64,000 nucleotides of DNA from Rotaria macrura (lineage: Eukaryota > Rotifera > Eurotatoria > Philodinida > Philodinidae), in assembly GCA_900239685.1 (NCBI GenBank), contig OENT01000702.1, forward strand, positions 19,800-83,799. The letters run 5' to 3'. The notes beneath the pieces are model-generated. The model saw nothing but the letters and a program-made list of their open reading frames with translations, had not been told where the DNA came from and made no database searches. Position 1 is the first letter of the stretch; each line of letters begins with the position of its first letter. A program made the position numbers and the translations under genes. This document shows, piece after piece, positions 1-13,000 of this stretch.

Positions 1-156
1 CATAGCATTATATTGGATTCAAGAACTTTCTCTTTTTTGAATATTAAATATTCTTGTAACTGCGTTACACACAAACCAAATATCTACACAAAAAAAACAA
101 ATCCAAGTACTCGTAAAAAGAATTTGACGTTTAGTATTTGAAAAATATTTCTTTAC

Positions 157-3100
157 CTGTGCGCTGACATTCAACAAGCTACTTGATATGGCTTCATTAC
201 TTGGATAGGTGATTTCAACACCATATTCAAAACCAACAGGTAGATAACCTGTCATAAAAAACCTAAGAAGAAGAAAAACAATAGAACGAATTTAGAACAA
301 TTTCTTTTTGAAATTTTTGTGTTGAATCCTCATGATTTTAATGAATTCTATGGCTTCTCTAATCGATCTTTTTATCCTAAACTGATGAATGCAATTATGT
401 GATATCAACCGTGAAGATTACTAGTGAATATCGGCTGTTTTTAGACGTGTCCATTCAAGAATAAGAGTAGCAATCAAAATTGAGTGGATTAATATCAAAT
501 TAGGACGTCTCTCTCGTCTAGGTGATGTTTTTCCTTAACAGATTATACCAAATAATGAATACTATTTTTCTCCTACGTTTCTTCGACATTATTGATGTTG
601 TGCTGAATCTATTTTGTTCTTCATACACAGGAATCTATGCAACAGCTTAACATTTTAAAAATAAAGTGCCAATTAAAGAATCCGACAAATTTCTTTGTAT
701 GAAATAGGTAGTAGACAAAAATTGATGGTAGTATAAGTAAAAATCGACATGATGTCTGCCGATGCGTACATTCTTTCATGCATTGATTACAATTTTTCTT
801 CAAATTACATCACGTATCGAAATATTATTGATGAGATAAAAATAAGACTAGAATTGTTGAACTCTGCTTAGTGTTGAATTTTATGTGGACAAAATGAGAA
901 AGAGTAAAAAGACAAAACATGAAGCTACGATAATCTATCAAAAACTTGCTGATTAATTGAAAATAATTGATCTTATGGCAATCGTTAATCGGAATACAAA
1001 AGAATACTTATCATAAATCGAGATAATGTGGACTTTTACGTTTTCTTCTTCGGACACAATCATTATCATCAGTTAGCGTGTTCTATTAGCAGACAGCTTT
1101 CGCGTGATATGATCTGGAATAAATATAAGTTTCTTATACTCATGGAAGAGATTTCTTTGATAAGATATTATCATATATAGACGTTCAATTGATGGAATGG
1201 AAGAGAATCTCAGTTTGTTGAAATGAGTAATAAATATCTTTTATAGACTTCTGATTTAAAGCTAGTTGCTAACGACATACTCAAAATTTGAGTGAAGCGT
1301 TGTGAACTTCTTAGAAAAAATGAGTTATGAATTTCAACTTGAAAATTTGTACACAGACAGGTATTATCGATTGAGAGCAGCTAATTATGAAAATGTTAAC
1401 TTTCTCGATTTAACTTCTTCCGAAATGGAAACACGAAAATTTACCATGGGGACTATGAATAACGAGAAAAACACCTTTTTTTATGAAATAGCCACACCTT
1501 AGCATAGAAGCAATCCAAATGTGTGCATGTTTTACAATAGATAATTCCCATGACAGTAAATATCTACGCAAATTTTCAATTTCAATTTAGAAAATTAGTT
1601 TCTTCTTTTTTTCCTAGAGATAATCATATAATTCTAAAAAAGAAATATACGATTTGGACAACAATTAACTTCAGCTCTTCTTCAGTGTATTCAAATCTCA
1701 CTAGAGTCTAAATAATGTGATGCATAGAATCTTGATGCAGAAGGAATTTAATATTCGGAAACGTTTCTTCATGAATCACAATGGTAGACATCCATATTTC
1801 ATTAACTCACTCATTTATCATTTATAGCACAATGTTGGTTACAGAAAATTGTTTAGCATCCTAAAAATCTTACCCAACTATTGTCATTGTAACAAAAGGA
1901 ACATACGCATGAAGATTAATTGTTGATGTAAATAGTACCATGGATAAAAACGAGAAAGCGTACACGGCTAAAGTTACTATTCTATTGTTAATCAAAAATA
2001 GAACATGTTTTCATGATTAGTTATGCATTTTAAAAAAATCGTATGGGTCGACATACTTATACGCTTTTGATTTATCCAAAATATAGCCACCAAGAAGACT
2101 ACCACAGATACCACCGATAATCAATAGCATTCCAATAGTACCAGCATATCGACTGGCTTGATCAGTCTTTTTCTAAGTAGAAAAAAAAACAGTCACGATT
2201 GTAATCGAAATTTTATTTTTGTTTTTTTTTTCTTCCGGATTAAGCTAATTACATCATAATACCACAGATAGACAGGATTTAAAAGTGTCGATATAGAATA
2301 GAAAGCACCGGTGTTCAGACCTATTCAAAACAATTTACATCGTTATTTTCGGAAAAAGATTCTTATAGGAATGAGACAGACCGTACGAAAGTAACAAGAG
2401 AAGAAACCATCGATTAGTTAATAAAATTTTCAACGAATGAATATAATTTTGATCGACATTTTGAAGTGCTAAATCTTGTGCACGTGATGGGGGTGTTGGA
2501 GGAAGGCGTTGAAAAACTTGAAAAAGAAATGTACTCAATATACTTTTAATGAATACTGAATTCGATCAGACTCTAATAAACCTACCAATAATCATAGAAA
2601 TAAAACAAGTGATACAAACGAAAGCAACAATGTAGTGTAGTATTCTCAAACGTTGTCCAATCAAATCAAGATCATCGACATCAGGTATCAATCTAGTCGG
2701 TATAAAAAAGCCAAGTGCAATACCGACCTTTATAGTTGCACAGAAGAAGAAAAATATCAAATTCTATTAATAAATCATGTATTCACTTGCTTGATTTCCA
2801 AAAACAGCAATAGCTGTTACTGTCGAAACGCTACTACTACTAAACCAAGTAGCAGCTAAATAAGGCGGAATTCCTATCGAATAGATTTGTTTTTAATTCA
2901 ATTAATTATTTCGATATCTATATATTTACCCAAAGTGAATGATTGTGCACATGCACAAATAATTTGTCCACTAAATGCAATCCACCACCGATTAGGACCT
3001 ATACTAAAGCATTTAATAATTGCTCCTAAACTATTAAGAAAAGCCCCTGTTGAACATGTTATTTTCATTCCATAGCGATCCAACAACCACATTGCTGGAA

Positions 3101-3418
3101 ACATTAATGGAATGTATGTAACCTATTTAAACAATGATATACATAATTCAATATAGATTCATATTAAATTACCATATAACTAAGACTAGTCCATGTAACA
3201 ACACTATTCTTCGCTTCATAGCTTTCGGGTAGACTTTGATTATAGTATCGAACAATAATATTTTGTATGATAACATATTCAATCCATTGAAAACTGCTTG
3301 ATAATGAGCACACGCAAAAGATTGCTAGTATACCGAAACGTCTTGGATAAACTTTATATGTTCTTGTTGCATCTGTTTGAATATTTTTGTCGTTATCAGT
3401 TGATGCTGGAGAAATCAT
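157..3418 (-). CDS. FLVCR: FLVCR-family heme/choline MFS transporter, 3' end outside window
   Basis: Multi-pass major facilitator of the FLVCR1/2 group; the family carries heme and choline/ethanolamine across plasma or mitochondrial membranes. Nine exons are readable on the minus strand: 3173-3418, 2930-3122, 2791-2873, 2586-2727, 2382-2516, 2253-2320, 2057-2172, 1874-1981 and 157-262. All join in phase, giving 399 residues. Family marks seen: YPRRFGIL before TM1, [13 protein letters not shown] in TM1, [13 protein letters not shown] after TM2, AVFGNQ then [17 protein letters not shown], and GYLPVGFE...EITYPSNEA near TM11. The last visible exon ends at NVSAQ with donor GTAAAG; the final helix and tail lie left of base 1. 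Intron 3 appears to be GC-AG, and the intron between 262 and 1874 is 1.6 kb against about 50-80 for the others. Start chosen as the only Met upstream of the basic PRR motif; it leaves a short cytoplasmic N terminus. The family is well supported; the exact substrate is not known. Confidence 0.87.
263..1873 (-). other. 1.6-kb FLVCR intron with no recognisable content
   Basis: This intron lies between the exon ending IVG (donor GTAAGA at 1873) and the exon beginning FFMTG (acceptor at 263). It is AT-rich and holds only short chance ORFs. I see no transposon termini, RNA gene or conserved motif. It is more than 20 times the length of the other introns of this gene. Confidence 0.6.
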
Positions 3419-4013
3419 TGAAAGAGAAAAGAAGAAAAAAGACGAAAATGTTGATGGTTAATCCTTTCTTTTCTTTCTACATTTTGTCGAAAGTCTTTGA
3501 TTACATCTTATCGGTTTAAAAGAGTAACTCATAACCTTCAATGACTTACTTATTGGACACAGCACATAAGCCTTTGTCGCTATGTTCGCCATTAATAACC
3601 TTTGTCGACAGATGCTTTTTACTAATAGCTTGTGTTCTTTTCTTTTTAGTTTTTACAAATATCATTGTTCTTTTTATGAGTACACATATGACTGGTTGCG
3701 TGTCTGTTTTTTTTATTAAGAATAACATGCGTTCGACACAATAGATATTATTCCGTCGTCAAGAAAGAAGGAAAAAAAAAGAGCGAAAAAGAAAGAAAAA
3801 GAAGAAATACATAGATAGATCATTATTATTACTCATAGATTCATTGGATTTCTTTCTTTCTTTCTCTCCTTCTTGCTTTTCTTTTTCAATGTTCAATAAA
3901 AACTTCGCTACTTTCATCGATAATTTTTGCATCTATTGTGGCGCTAAAGTAAATTTGTCCGATCGGTCACAATAGACATAGGAAAAAGGAACATTTGAGT
4001 ATTGTTGTTGAAT
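3419..4013. promoter_or_regulatory. Divergent intergenic region between FLVCR and CCDC88
   Basis: A 595-base spacer between two genes transcribed away from each other, so it must hold both 5' UTRs and promoters. It contains a purine-rich tract near 3765-3805 and a pyrimidine-rich tract near 3847-3893. No TATA box or initiator can be assigned with confidence. Confidence 0.45.
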
Positions 4014-7000
4014 ATGAATGCGATTTCGGTTGTTACACGTGATATAAATGAGTTTTTAAAGCATCCATTAATTCTTTGGGCGGAAAGTTTTATTGAAGCA
4101 GAAAATAAGCTATCTTATGAACAATTAGTTAATAGTACATGCTTTCATGCTATTATTCGTTCCATGTAAGTCGAAAAAAAATAGAAAATTTTAAGTATAA
4201 AATTTCTTTTTTCTTTATTCAATTAAAAAATTATCAGCGATCCTCGCTTACAAAATTCTCGTTTACCAAATGAAGCAGCTGATACAAGTAGTCGATTAGT
4301 TAATTTAGATTTTATTTTACGAAGTATTCGGTCATTTGTTCAAGTAAGACAGATAATAAAATTTTACGTCACGCTTTATGTTATGCTTTTGTGAAGGATG
4401 TGCTTCGCTATATCATCGTGACTAAACTACCTAACATTTATACTATTGCTCATGAACCGTATGCAGGTTAGTACTATGAAGAATTTTATTTTCTTATACA
4501 ACGCCCTCGTATCAGTGAAATAAAAAGAAAAAAAATTCATCGTTTACTTCTATTTTTCAAAGATCGATAGTTGAAAGGTATCAGCGATGTTTATCGAGAT
4601 CGGTAAAGAGTTCGACGATGTTGAAATCATAAAAGTTCATATACATGAATATGAATTTACTTCATAGGATACTTTCTTTCCTAAGGCATCCGATTATAGA
4701 AGACGATGAAAAGTCAAGGAAACATTTCTAGTGTGAAATTTGATTAATCAAAAATAATTTAATTGATTTTTTTCCCTGTACAGACTTGAGTTTTACATAT
4801 TTCCATCGTGGATATAATGTCATGTACCGTGAGATTTTGATCCAAATTCTCCCTGCTGAGATGCATAATAAATTGTGATCAATTTTCAAATGTCCAAACT
4901 ACACAGTGGGAGTCAATGGAAGTAATCAAAAAAGGATACCCTTGATATATGAATGTATAACTGCATTCAGCAACGTAAAAGACATTATAGAGGATATCGA
5001 CAAGCTATATGAATCGTTCAATTATACATATGAATTATTTCTAAAGAATAATGTTAAAAAGAAATTGTGTTACGTGTTTTTAAACAGTTTTTCTTTATTA
5101 CTCTGAAAACTTAACATGAGCTAGTCCACGTAAGGAATGAATTGATTTCTTCTGTTTGGTATATGCATCAGTTATTTATTGATGTGTTGATTATCTGTAG
5201 CATTGACATAGTGTCCTTGTTTATAATCATGTGCAGCTGAATTAGTTACACATATATTAGTATTGTAAATTTGTATTGATCGATATTAGCAAATAAATAT
5301 AAAAGTTTCGTAAAAAGCAGAAAGAGAAGAATATATGCATATATATGTATATATATTACTGATCTAGAAGAAAACAACCTTGACTAGGATAATAAGAATG
5401 ACTAATTCAGTAAAAGAAAACATCAAAACTTTAGCTATCACTTTTTGCACATCGAACGAAAGAATAATAGTATTATACAATCGAATTTAGTGTTTTTTTT
5501 TGTACGTGTTCATCGGGTCTTAATAAACAAGATCGGTCTATAAGCAGTGTCGCTCAACGCTAGTAGATGTAATTATACGAATGATCTGAATTACTACTGG
5601 ATGTCATCGTTTTATTTCCTAGACAAATTTCCATTGAAAATTTATGTTTAGTTCTTTGTCACTGTCTACTCTGTTTCCAGTTGTTAGCACTTATAATCAG
5701 TCCTTATCATTATCTTGCGGTGATGACAATTGATTGTTCATATAAACAACAAATACAATTAGATAAGGAACGAATAATCATGGACAATAACTCATCGTTG
5801 CTATGCATAAAATGAGAAAAAACAAGCGAACAGAAAATAACTTTTTACAGGATTCAATCAATGTGTGAAGCGTAAAAACTCAAGTCAACTCTCATTAGAT
5901 ATGTAATCTCACTAAGGAATAACGTTTCTATTGAGAAAAAAGCTTCATTTTGTTTTTTGAAGTACACAACAGTAAACCAAAAGAGAAATCGAATTATTTA
6001 ATTTCACCAAACCACTTATTATAGGTAATAGTATTAATGATTTGATTTATTGAATTTTCATTTAGAATATTCATTCGATGAAATCGAACGTATTTTATTA
6101 CTTTTACTTGCATGTTCAGTCACGGGTGGTGATCGAAAAGATATTCATATTCAACATTTAGCTACATTAAATGAATCAATTCAGCAATCTCTTATGCCAC
6201 ATATTGAAGAGTTAACAAATGAAATAAATACAATACTTCAACCACAAGAATATTTTTTTAATGATTCTTTTAATACAGATAACAATACACAACTGAAATG
6301 TTTATTTATTAATTTAATAAGTTTAATACATGAACGTGATCATTATTTTGAAGAAATACTTGAATTAGAACAAGATAAAGCAACATTAAAACAAAAACTT
6401 GAATTATATCAATCAAGTTCATCAAATTTATTAAACATTGCAGGTGGTAATGGTGCCAATAATGGTGGAACTAATTTACATTCAACGCCAAGTCAAACAT
6501 CGTTGAATACGTTTTTAAATGATCTTGAAACGAAAAATCCTGGCATTGAAATCACAGAATATAAAACAAAAATGCGACAAATGAAATCCGATTTGTAAGT
6601 GATGACTACTATCTTGTTGTTTTTTCTTCGATTTAAAGTAGCACTTTCTTTTTTCTATTTGTTTCATTCTAAAAGAGATGACAAAATGGATACTATCGAA
6701 ACTATGCGTGAAGAATTCGAATTGTTACAAACAGAATTGAATCGTATTAAAAGTGAAAATATTGAATTAAATCAAAGTACACGTTTAACAAGACTCTATC
6801 GTGATGAAATCGATTCGTTGAATGACAAAGTATCTAAAATGGAAAAACACCAACAAGAACTTGAACGATACAAAGATCGTGTCAATGATTTTGATACGTT
6901 AAAAATTCGTTTTGAAGAAGTACAAAATGAAAGTAAGGAACTTTCATTCTAGACGTTCTATCATATGAGAGTACATTGAATCTTTTCTCAGATCAACTTC

Positions 7001-10000
7001 TTTGTCAAGCTCGTTCACATCTTGAACAACAAATCGAAGGTAATTTTGTTTCTTGTTCTTCAACTCATAGTTTTATTTGAAATTGAAATAGAATAGAAAG
7101 TATCTATCATCAAACATGATAAATATAAAACATAGAGGATTTAGAAGTCGCATGATACTATTTAATATTAACAAAGCTTCTTCTTTATTTTCTGCGACTG
7201 ACATATATGCGTTTTTACCATTTATTTTTAGTCTACTACTAAATCATTCTCTATGTTTCTCAGCAAATCTCCATGATCATCTTATGATAATCCAATCATA
7301 ATCTTAATTTAGACATTAAATATAATTCGTAATAGCCAGCTATCTACTACATCGCCGAGAACGAACTACATAGAAATAAACTTATTTTATGTTGTCATGA
7401 GTATTAGTGTCCAAAAAAACGATTTCAATTATATTCCATGGATGTATTGGAAATTTGAGTTATACTAACCACGTTAGCAAGGGCCTATATTTTTATCTGA
7501 AATATTTATACACCAATAAATTTACTTATGAATGTGATATCTTCGAAACTTTAGAATAAAATTGTATTTCTCTCGTAGGATAATAACTGCTAAAAGATCT
7601 GAGATACTCATATAATGACGTAGAATATGAGTGATTTTGTAAACTGTAAGATCTTGTGAAGCACATATAATTTTTGCAATATAATAGTTATGAGTGATTC
7701 TATTTGCTGTAGAAATAATCCTACACCATATTACCGTGATTCAAACATTTGTCTGATGTTTTATAGCTTAACAAAATTTATTCTTATGCATAGCTTTCGA
7801 CTAAAAAATAGGCTCTATCATATGAAATGATTCACCTGTGAGTCACAGTATATAGTAAAGTAAAACCACAAAAAATATCTCAATATATATAAATACACAA
7901 TTAATGATGTTGAAGATGTTGAAAGTTATAAGTTTTGTCAACTTGTTATCTTATAATGTTCATCTTGAAATGTAATTTTTATCAATACTTGTACAACCAT
8001 CTATACAAGAGATTATTAACACATCAGCACTATTAAGTAGTGCGGATCTTGTCTTCTGAATGTTGATTATCACATCTAACATTGCAAGATAAAGTTCGTT
8101 CTTGTGAAAAATCTCAAGAATCGAATTACAACATAATACTGATATATTGACAGTTGCTTTCAAAAAAATATTAAATAGAAAAAGAAAACAATTGACATGG
8201 ATTAAATGCTACGATACACAGAAAGAAATGGGTCAACATCATTCTTTAGTTTTGTTTTTTTCACAAATGATTCTATGCTTTTTTTTCTTATCGATGATCA
8301 ATTAGTATTTTATTATTTCAAATAATAAAATTACTGTAAATTTTATTCAGAATATCGATATCGCATAAATGAAATGCTTCAAAGTGAAATGGATGTAAAG
8401 AAATTTCAACATGACATTGAAACCATTAGTCATGAACGTGATATGATACAAGAAAAACTTTCGAATTTACTTGAAGATAAAGTACGTCTTGAATTAGATT
8501 TAAATTCTACAACACATACAGTTGATACATTAAATAATGAATTACATCACGTTAAATCACGTCAAGATTTTGATGAATCACGTTCATTATCAATATCATT
8601 TCAAATTCAACAAACAATTAAAAATCGTTTACTAAAATATGATATTGATAATAAACAATTAAATGATCAATTAACAGCATTAAAAGAACGTTATGATATT
8701 GATATGCATATGAAACGTATCGATGAAGAAAAACAACATATACATACACAATTATTAAATGAACAAATCAATGAATATTTAAATAATGTTCAATTTTTAG
8801 AAATTAAAAATGATCAGTTAGCAAAAGAAAAACTATCTTTACAAAGTCAATTACAAGATCATAAAATTGAACATGAAAAAATACGTTCAGAATTAGAGGC
8901 AAATAATAAACATTTAAAATTAACATTGAATACTATACAACAACGTGAACAAATGGAAACAACAGCAAAATTTCAAGATATTGAACAAGAAAATAAACGA
9001 TTGCAAGATAGACTTGGACAATTGATGCAACAGATTAGTCAATTACAAGTATGATTATTGTTCGACTTATATTTCATAAATATTTCTTGCGCATGATTCC
9101 AACAACGAAACTCATTCGATTAATATTTGCTTCTTCAAAGTCTTTCATTAGATCTTATTAGACTTACGAAAGTTAGAAATCGATATTCTAAATTTCAAGG
9201 TTCTATGAAGTTGAATGAAAAATTAAATGATGAAAACGATTGATTTCATTTTTGAAAGATAGACGCTTCTACATAAGTCTTGAGGGGAAATTTTAGCATC
9301 ATTGCACAACATGAAACGGAGTTCATCAATAGATACACTCAATCTGGTTCGCTTGAAAGACTAGAAGTTACATGACTTGAATATATACCTTCATCTAGTC
9401 AATTATCGATTCCTAGTAAAATAAATGAGACATATTGCAAGTAATATTGAGACAATATGAAGTTCTAGCTAGAAAGATTATATTTTCTCTAAAAGTATAG
9501 AATCGATACAATTTTTTAGATTTCATTGATGACTTGATCATACTTCAACGAATCAAAATTCGGTATGAACTAGTTATTAACATTTGTGACACTAATAGAT
9601 GATCATATTTCATCATTGATACTAGTATATCTACTCGTCTATGTACATATTCTAATATGCAAAGAAGAGCAGTGTCAACAGAATAAAACGAAAAAAACAT
9701 TTCATCAAGATTTTTCTTATTTAAGTCTTATTCGATTGGGTAATCGAAACTACTTAGAAATGTTTACTTAAATAAAATTGCTATGAACTTATTTCTGTTC
9801 TATTTATTTGTTGTACTACTACGATTATACATACTGTATATCTTAACATTTACATGTATGAACAGATTGACATTAAACAAAAATATATTAAAAAAACAAA
9901 CAATGAAGAATAAACATTTTGAAGACAATCTCTCATCTGATTATTGTCCCGAATATTATAACTAATACTTCATATCGACATTCTATTCATTGACAAAAGT

Positions 10001-13000
10001 CCAAAAATGCTAGCGAAATAATATGCAATGTTTTTAAGTTGTTCATAAAAAATTTTCTGAAGCCATTTAAATCTCTTCACTAATTGTTATAATCGGCATT
10101 TTACAAATATGATTTTAGACAAAATTCAATCAGTTTTCATTTCATATGAGTTCTTTTTTTACGAATGAACTAATTATTTGATATTCTTTACATTTTGTCC
10201 TTGTAAAATTTTCATGTTTAAATAATAGTTTTCATGAAATCAGATATAACACGAGTTTTTTAAATTCGTACATTTACCGTTAAATCAACTTTCATAGTGA
10301 AATCTTCTGATTAAGATAATCGCATTTTAACAATGATTTAGATTGAACATGATCATTTAACTATTGTTAAAGAACGTGAATGTGCATTGAATGAACGTAT
10401 AATTAGTCTTCAATTAAAATATGATCAATTAGCACGTGAACATTTAACAATAGAAAAACGTTGTGAAATGTATGAGAAAAATTTGAAACATTACGAAACT
10501 CTTGAACATAATTATCTTGAATTAAAACATAATAATGAATGTTACAGTCGACAAATTGCACATGTTAATCAATTGGAAAAACAATTTATTGACAAACAAC
10601 TTCAATATGAACAATTGGAAAAAGAAAATTTCGATTTAAAAAAACAGATTAAAAAATTAAATGAATGTTTATTAAATGAAGAAGAAAATAATCGACAATT
10701 AAAAAATGATTATCTTCTAATAAAACAACGTTACAATGAAGAGCAATATGAAGAGTTAACGAAAAAATTGAATGATGCCTGTGATTTAACAAGACAAATA
10801 CAAATTAAATTAAAAAAGAAACAAGACGAAACAGATAATTTAAAAAAGACTCTTGCACATAATGAATATTCAATTGAAAAATTAAAGAATGATCTCAAAC
10901 AAGAAGTTGAATTACGAGAAGAATTACAACAACAGATTTTTACAGATACTTCACAGATGGCGAGTGATAGCGAAGAAAAAAGGTTTGCAAACATTAGAAC
11001 GAGCTATTGTTATAATTATCTCATTGTATATGCTGTTCTGATATTTAGAAAAAATAATGAATTAGCCGATATGCAGCAACGTTTGGTAAGAGTTTATTTA
11101 ATCTAATATTTGATGCCCCTAGGCACGAAAGGATAGTAAATATTACCATTACAATTTTAACTTATGAATCGTACATAAGCAGTTATCTTCGAACTCGAAA
11201 ATTTTCTACATAAGGCAAATACAGATTCAGCTATTGATTTGCTAAACCAAAATCACTATTGAGAATAAATAGACCAACAGTAACAGGCACAATTATAGAA
11301 GTCTAATGATTTAAACATGAGATCATGGTTCAGTTTTCTTTTTTGTTATCAAGGTGCTCTAATATTGCTAGACATGCATGCGATCATCGAATTCGACACG
11401 TTGAACAATTGAAAAGTCTTATGATCTTATCGACAATAAAAATTGATTGTAGAATAGCTATTTAAAAAATTCTTTTATAGTATTGATCGATAATTTAAAT
11501 CAACTCAACATATTACTTGTTCTTGAACAAAAATAATTAGAATAACTTGAATTCTATGAGAAGACATATTCGATATAAAAATATCAATGACACAGAGAAA
11601 GTATGCTAGAAATAGATTCAAATCATTTGTTGCGTCAAACGTTTTATCATCATACTAAAAAGAAAAAGTGTCGTTCAAAAGAAAAATGTCTGAAGTATCT
11701 CTTACGATTCGAGTAGCGATTTTTATCTTAAGTGGATACTATCGACAATAGAACACTTGTGTAATGACTAAAATTTTTGAGTATGTTGTTCTTGATTGAA
11801 AAAAGAAACCAAATGTGTATTTAAGTCTTGTTGACAATTGAGAGAACGTATACTGAAATGCGTGTATGTCTTGTGCATCGAGATCAGAAAAATGTGTCGA
11901 TGTTATCAAGCGTTAATTACTAAACTTACCAAAATCTATTCAGTTGACAAAAGGGAAATATAATGCACGAATTCTTTCGAGACTGAAAAATATTCTTTTC
12001 AAAAAAATGCATTATTTCGATCAGTTTTCTTCTCTGTGTTCAACCGAGATCTAGAACTTGTCTCATCAGTCATTTTTAAACTATTTTTCAATTAAGAATT
12101 ATTCCAACTCTTCAAGGATAACAAATCTTTTAAAACGATTCTCTTTTTATGAAAAGGATCTTGCTGTAAAATCCGATAAAATTCATACATCAATTCAACG
12201 TTCATTAAAAGAAACAATTGAAACTCTTAATCATCATATACAAGATTTACAATCGGATAAAACACGTTTACAAACTGATCTGCAACATGCAACATTACGT
12301 ATTGAATCATTACAAAATGATAATCTTAAACAACGACAAATCAATGAACAACTTGAAAATGATCGTTTATTGACATTAAATTCATGTCAACATTTTCAAC
12401 AAACAAATGAACAATTAATCAATGATCATGATCAATTGCAAAAACTCTATACTAAACTTGAAAATGAATTTGATACAACTTTAAATCAATTAACTGAACA
12501 ACGTACAACAAATCGTTTATTAACAAAAGAATGCAAATATTTACAAATCGAATTAGATACTATTGTTAAAGAAAAACAAAATCTATTAAATCGTATTAGT
12601 TATCTATTGAAGCAAATTCATCAATATGAAATGAAATTAGCGGAACAAAAACCATTTGACGAACAGTATTTACTATTACAAAAACAATATCAATTACGTA
12701 CAGATGATTTACAAGATACGTTGAATTTAAATCAAAATTTAAAACAACAATTAGATGAAAATAAACTAGAATTGAGTAAATCAAGAAGTGATTTAGCTAC
12801 ATTACAAATGAAATATACAAATATTAATGCTGAATATGCTAATCTAATAACGAAATATGAAGTTGGTTTTTTTTTCTTAAAAATCTTATTTCTTTTTCAA
12901 AATCGAAAATTCTTGTTCTCCTTTTGTTTTTGAAGTTTCTTGAACAACAAACGGAACGAACCGAAGAAGAGAAAGGTCAATTAATTGAACAACTTCACAA

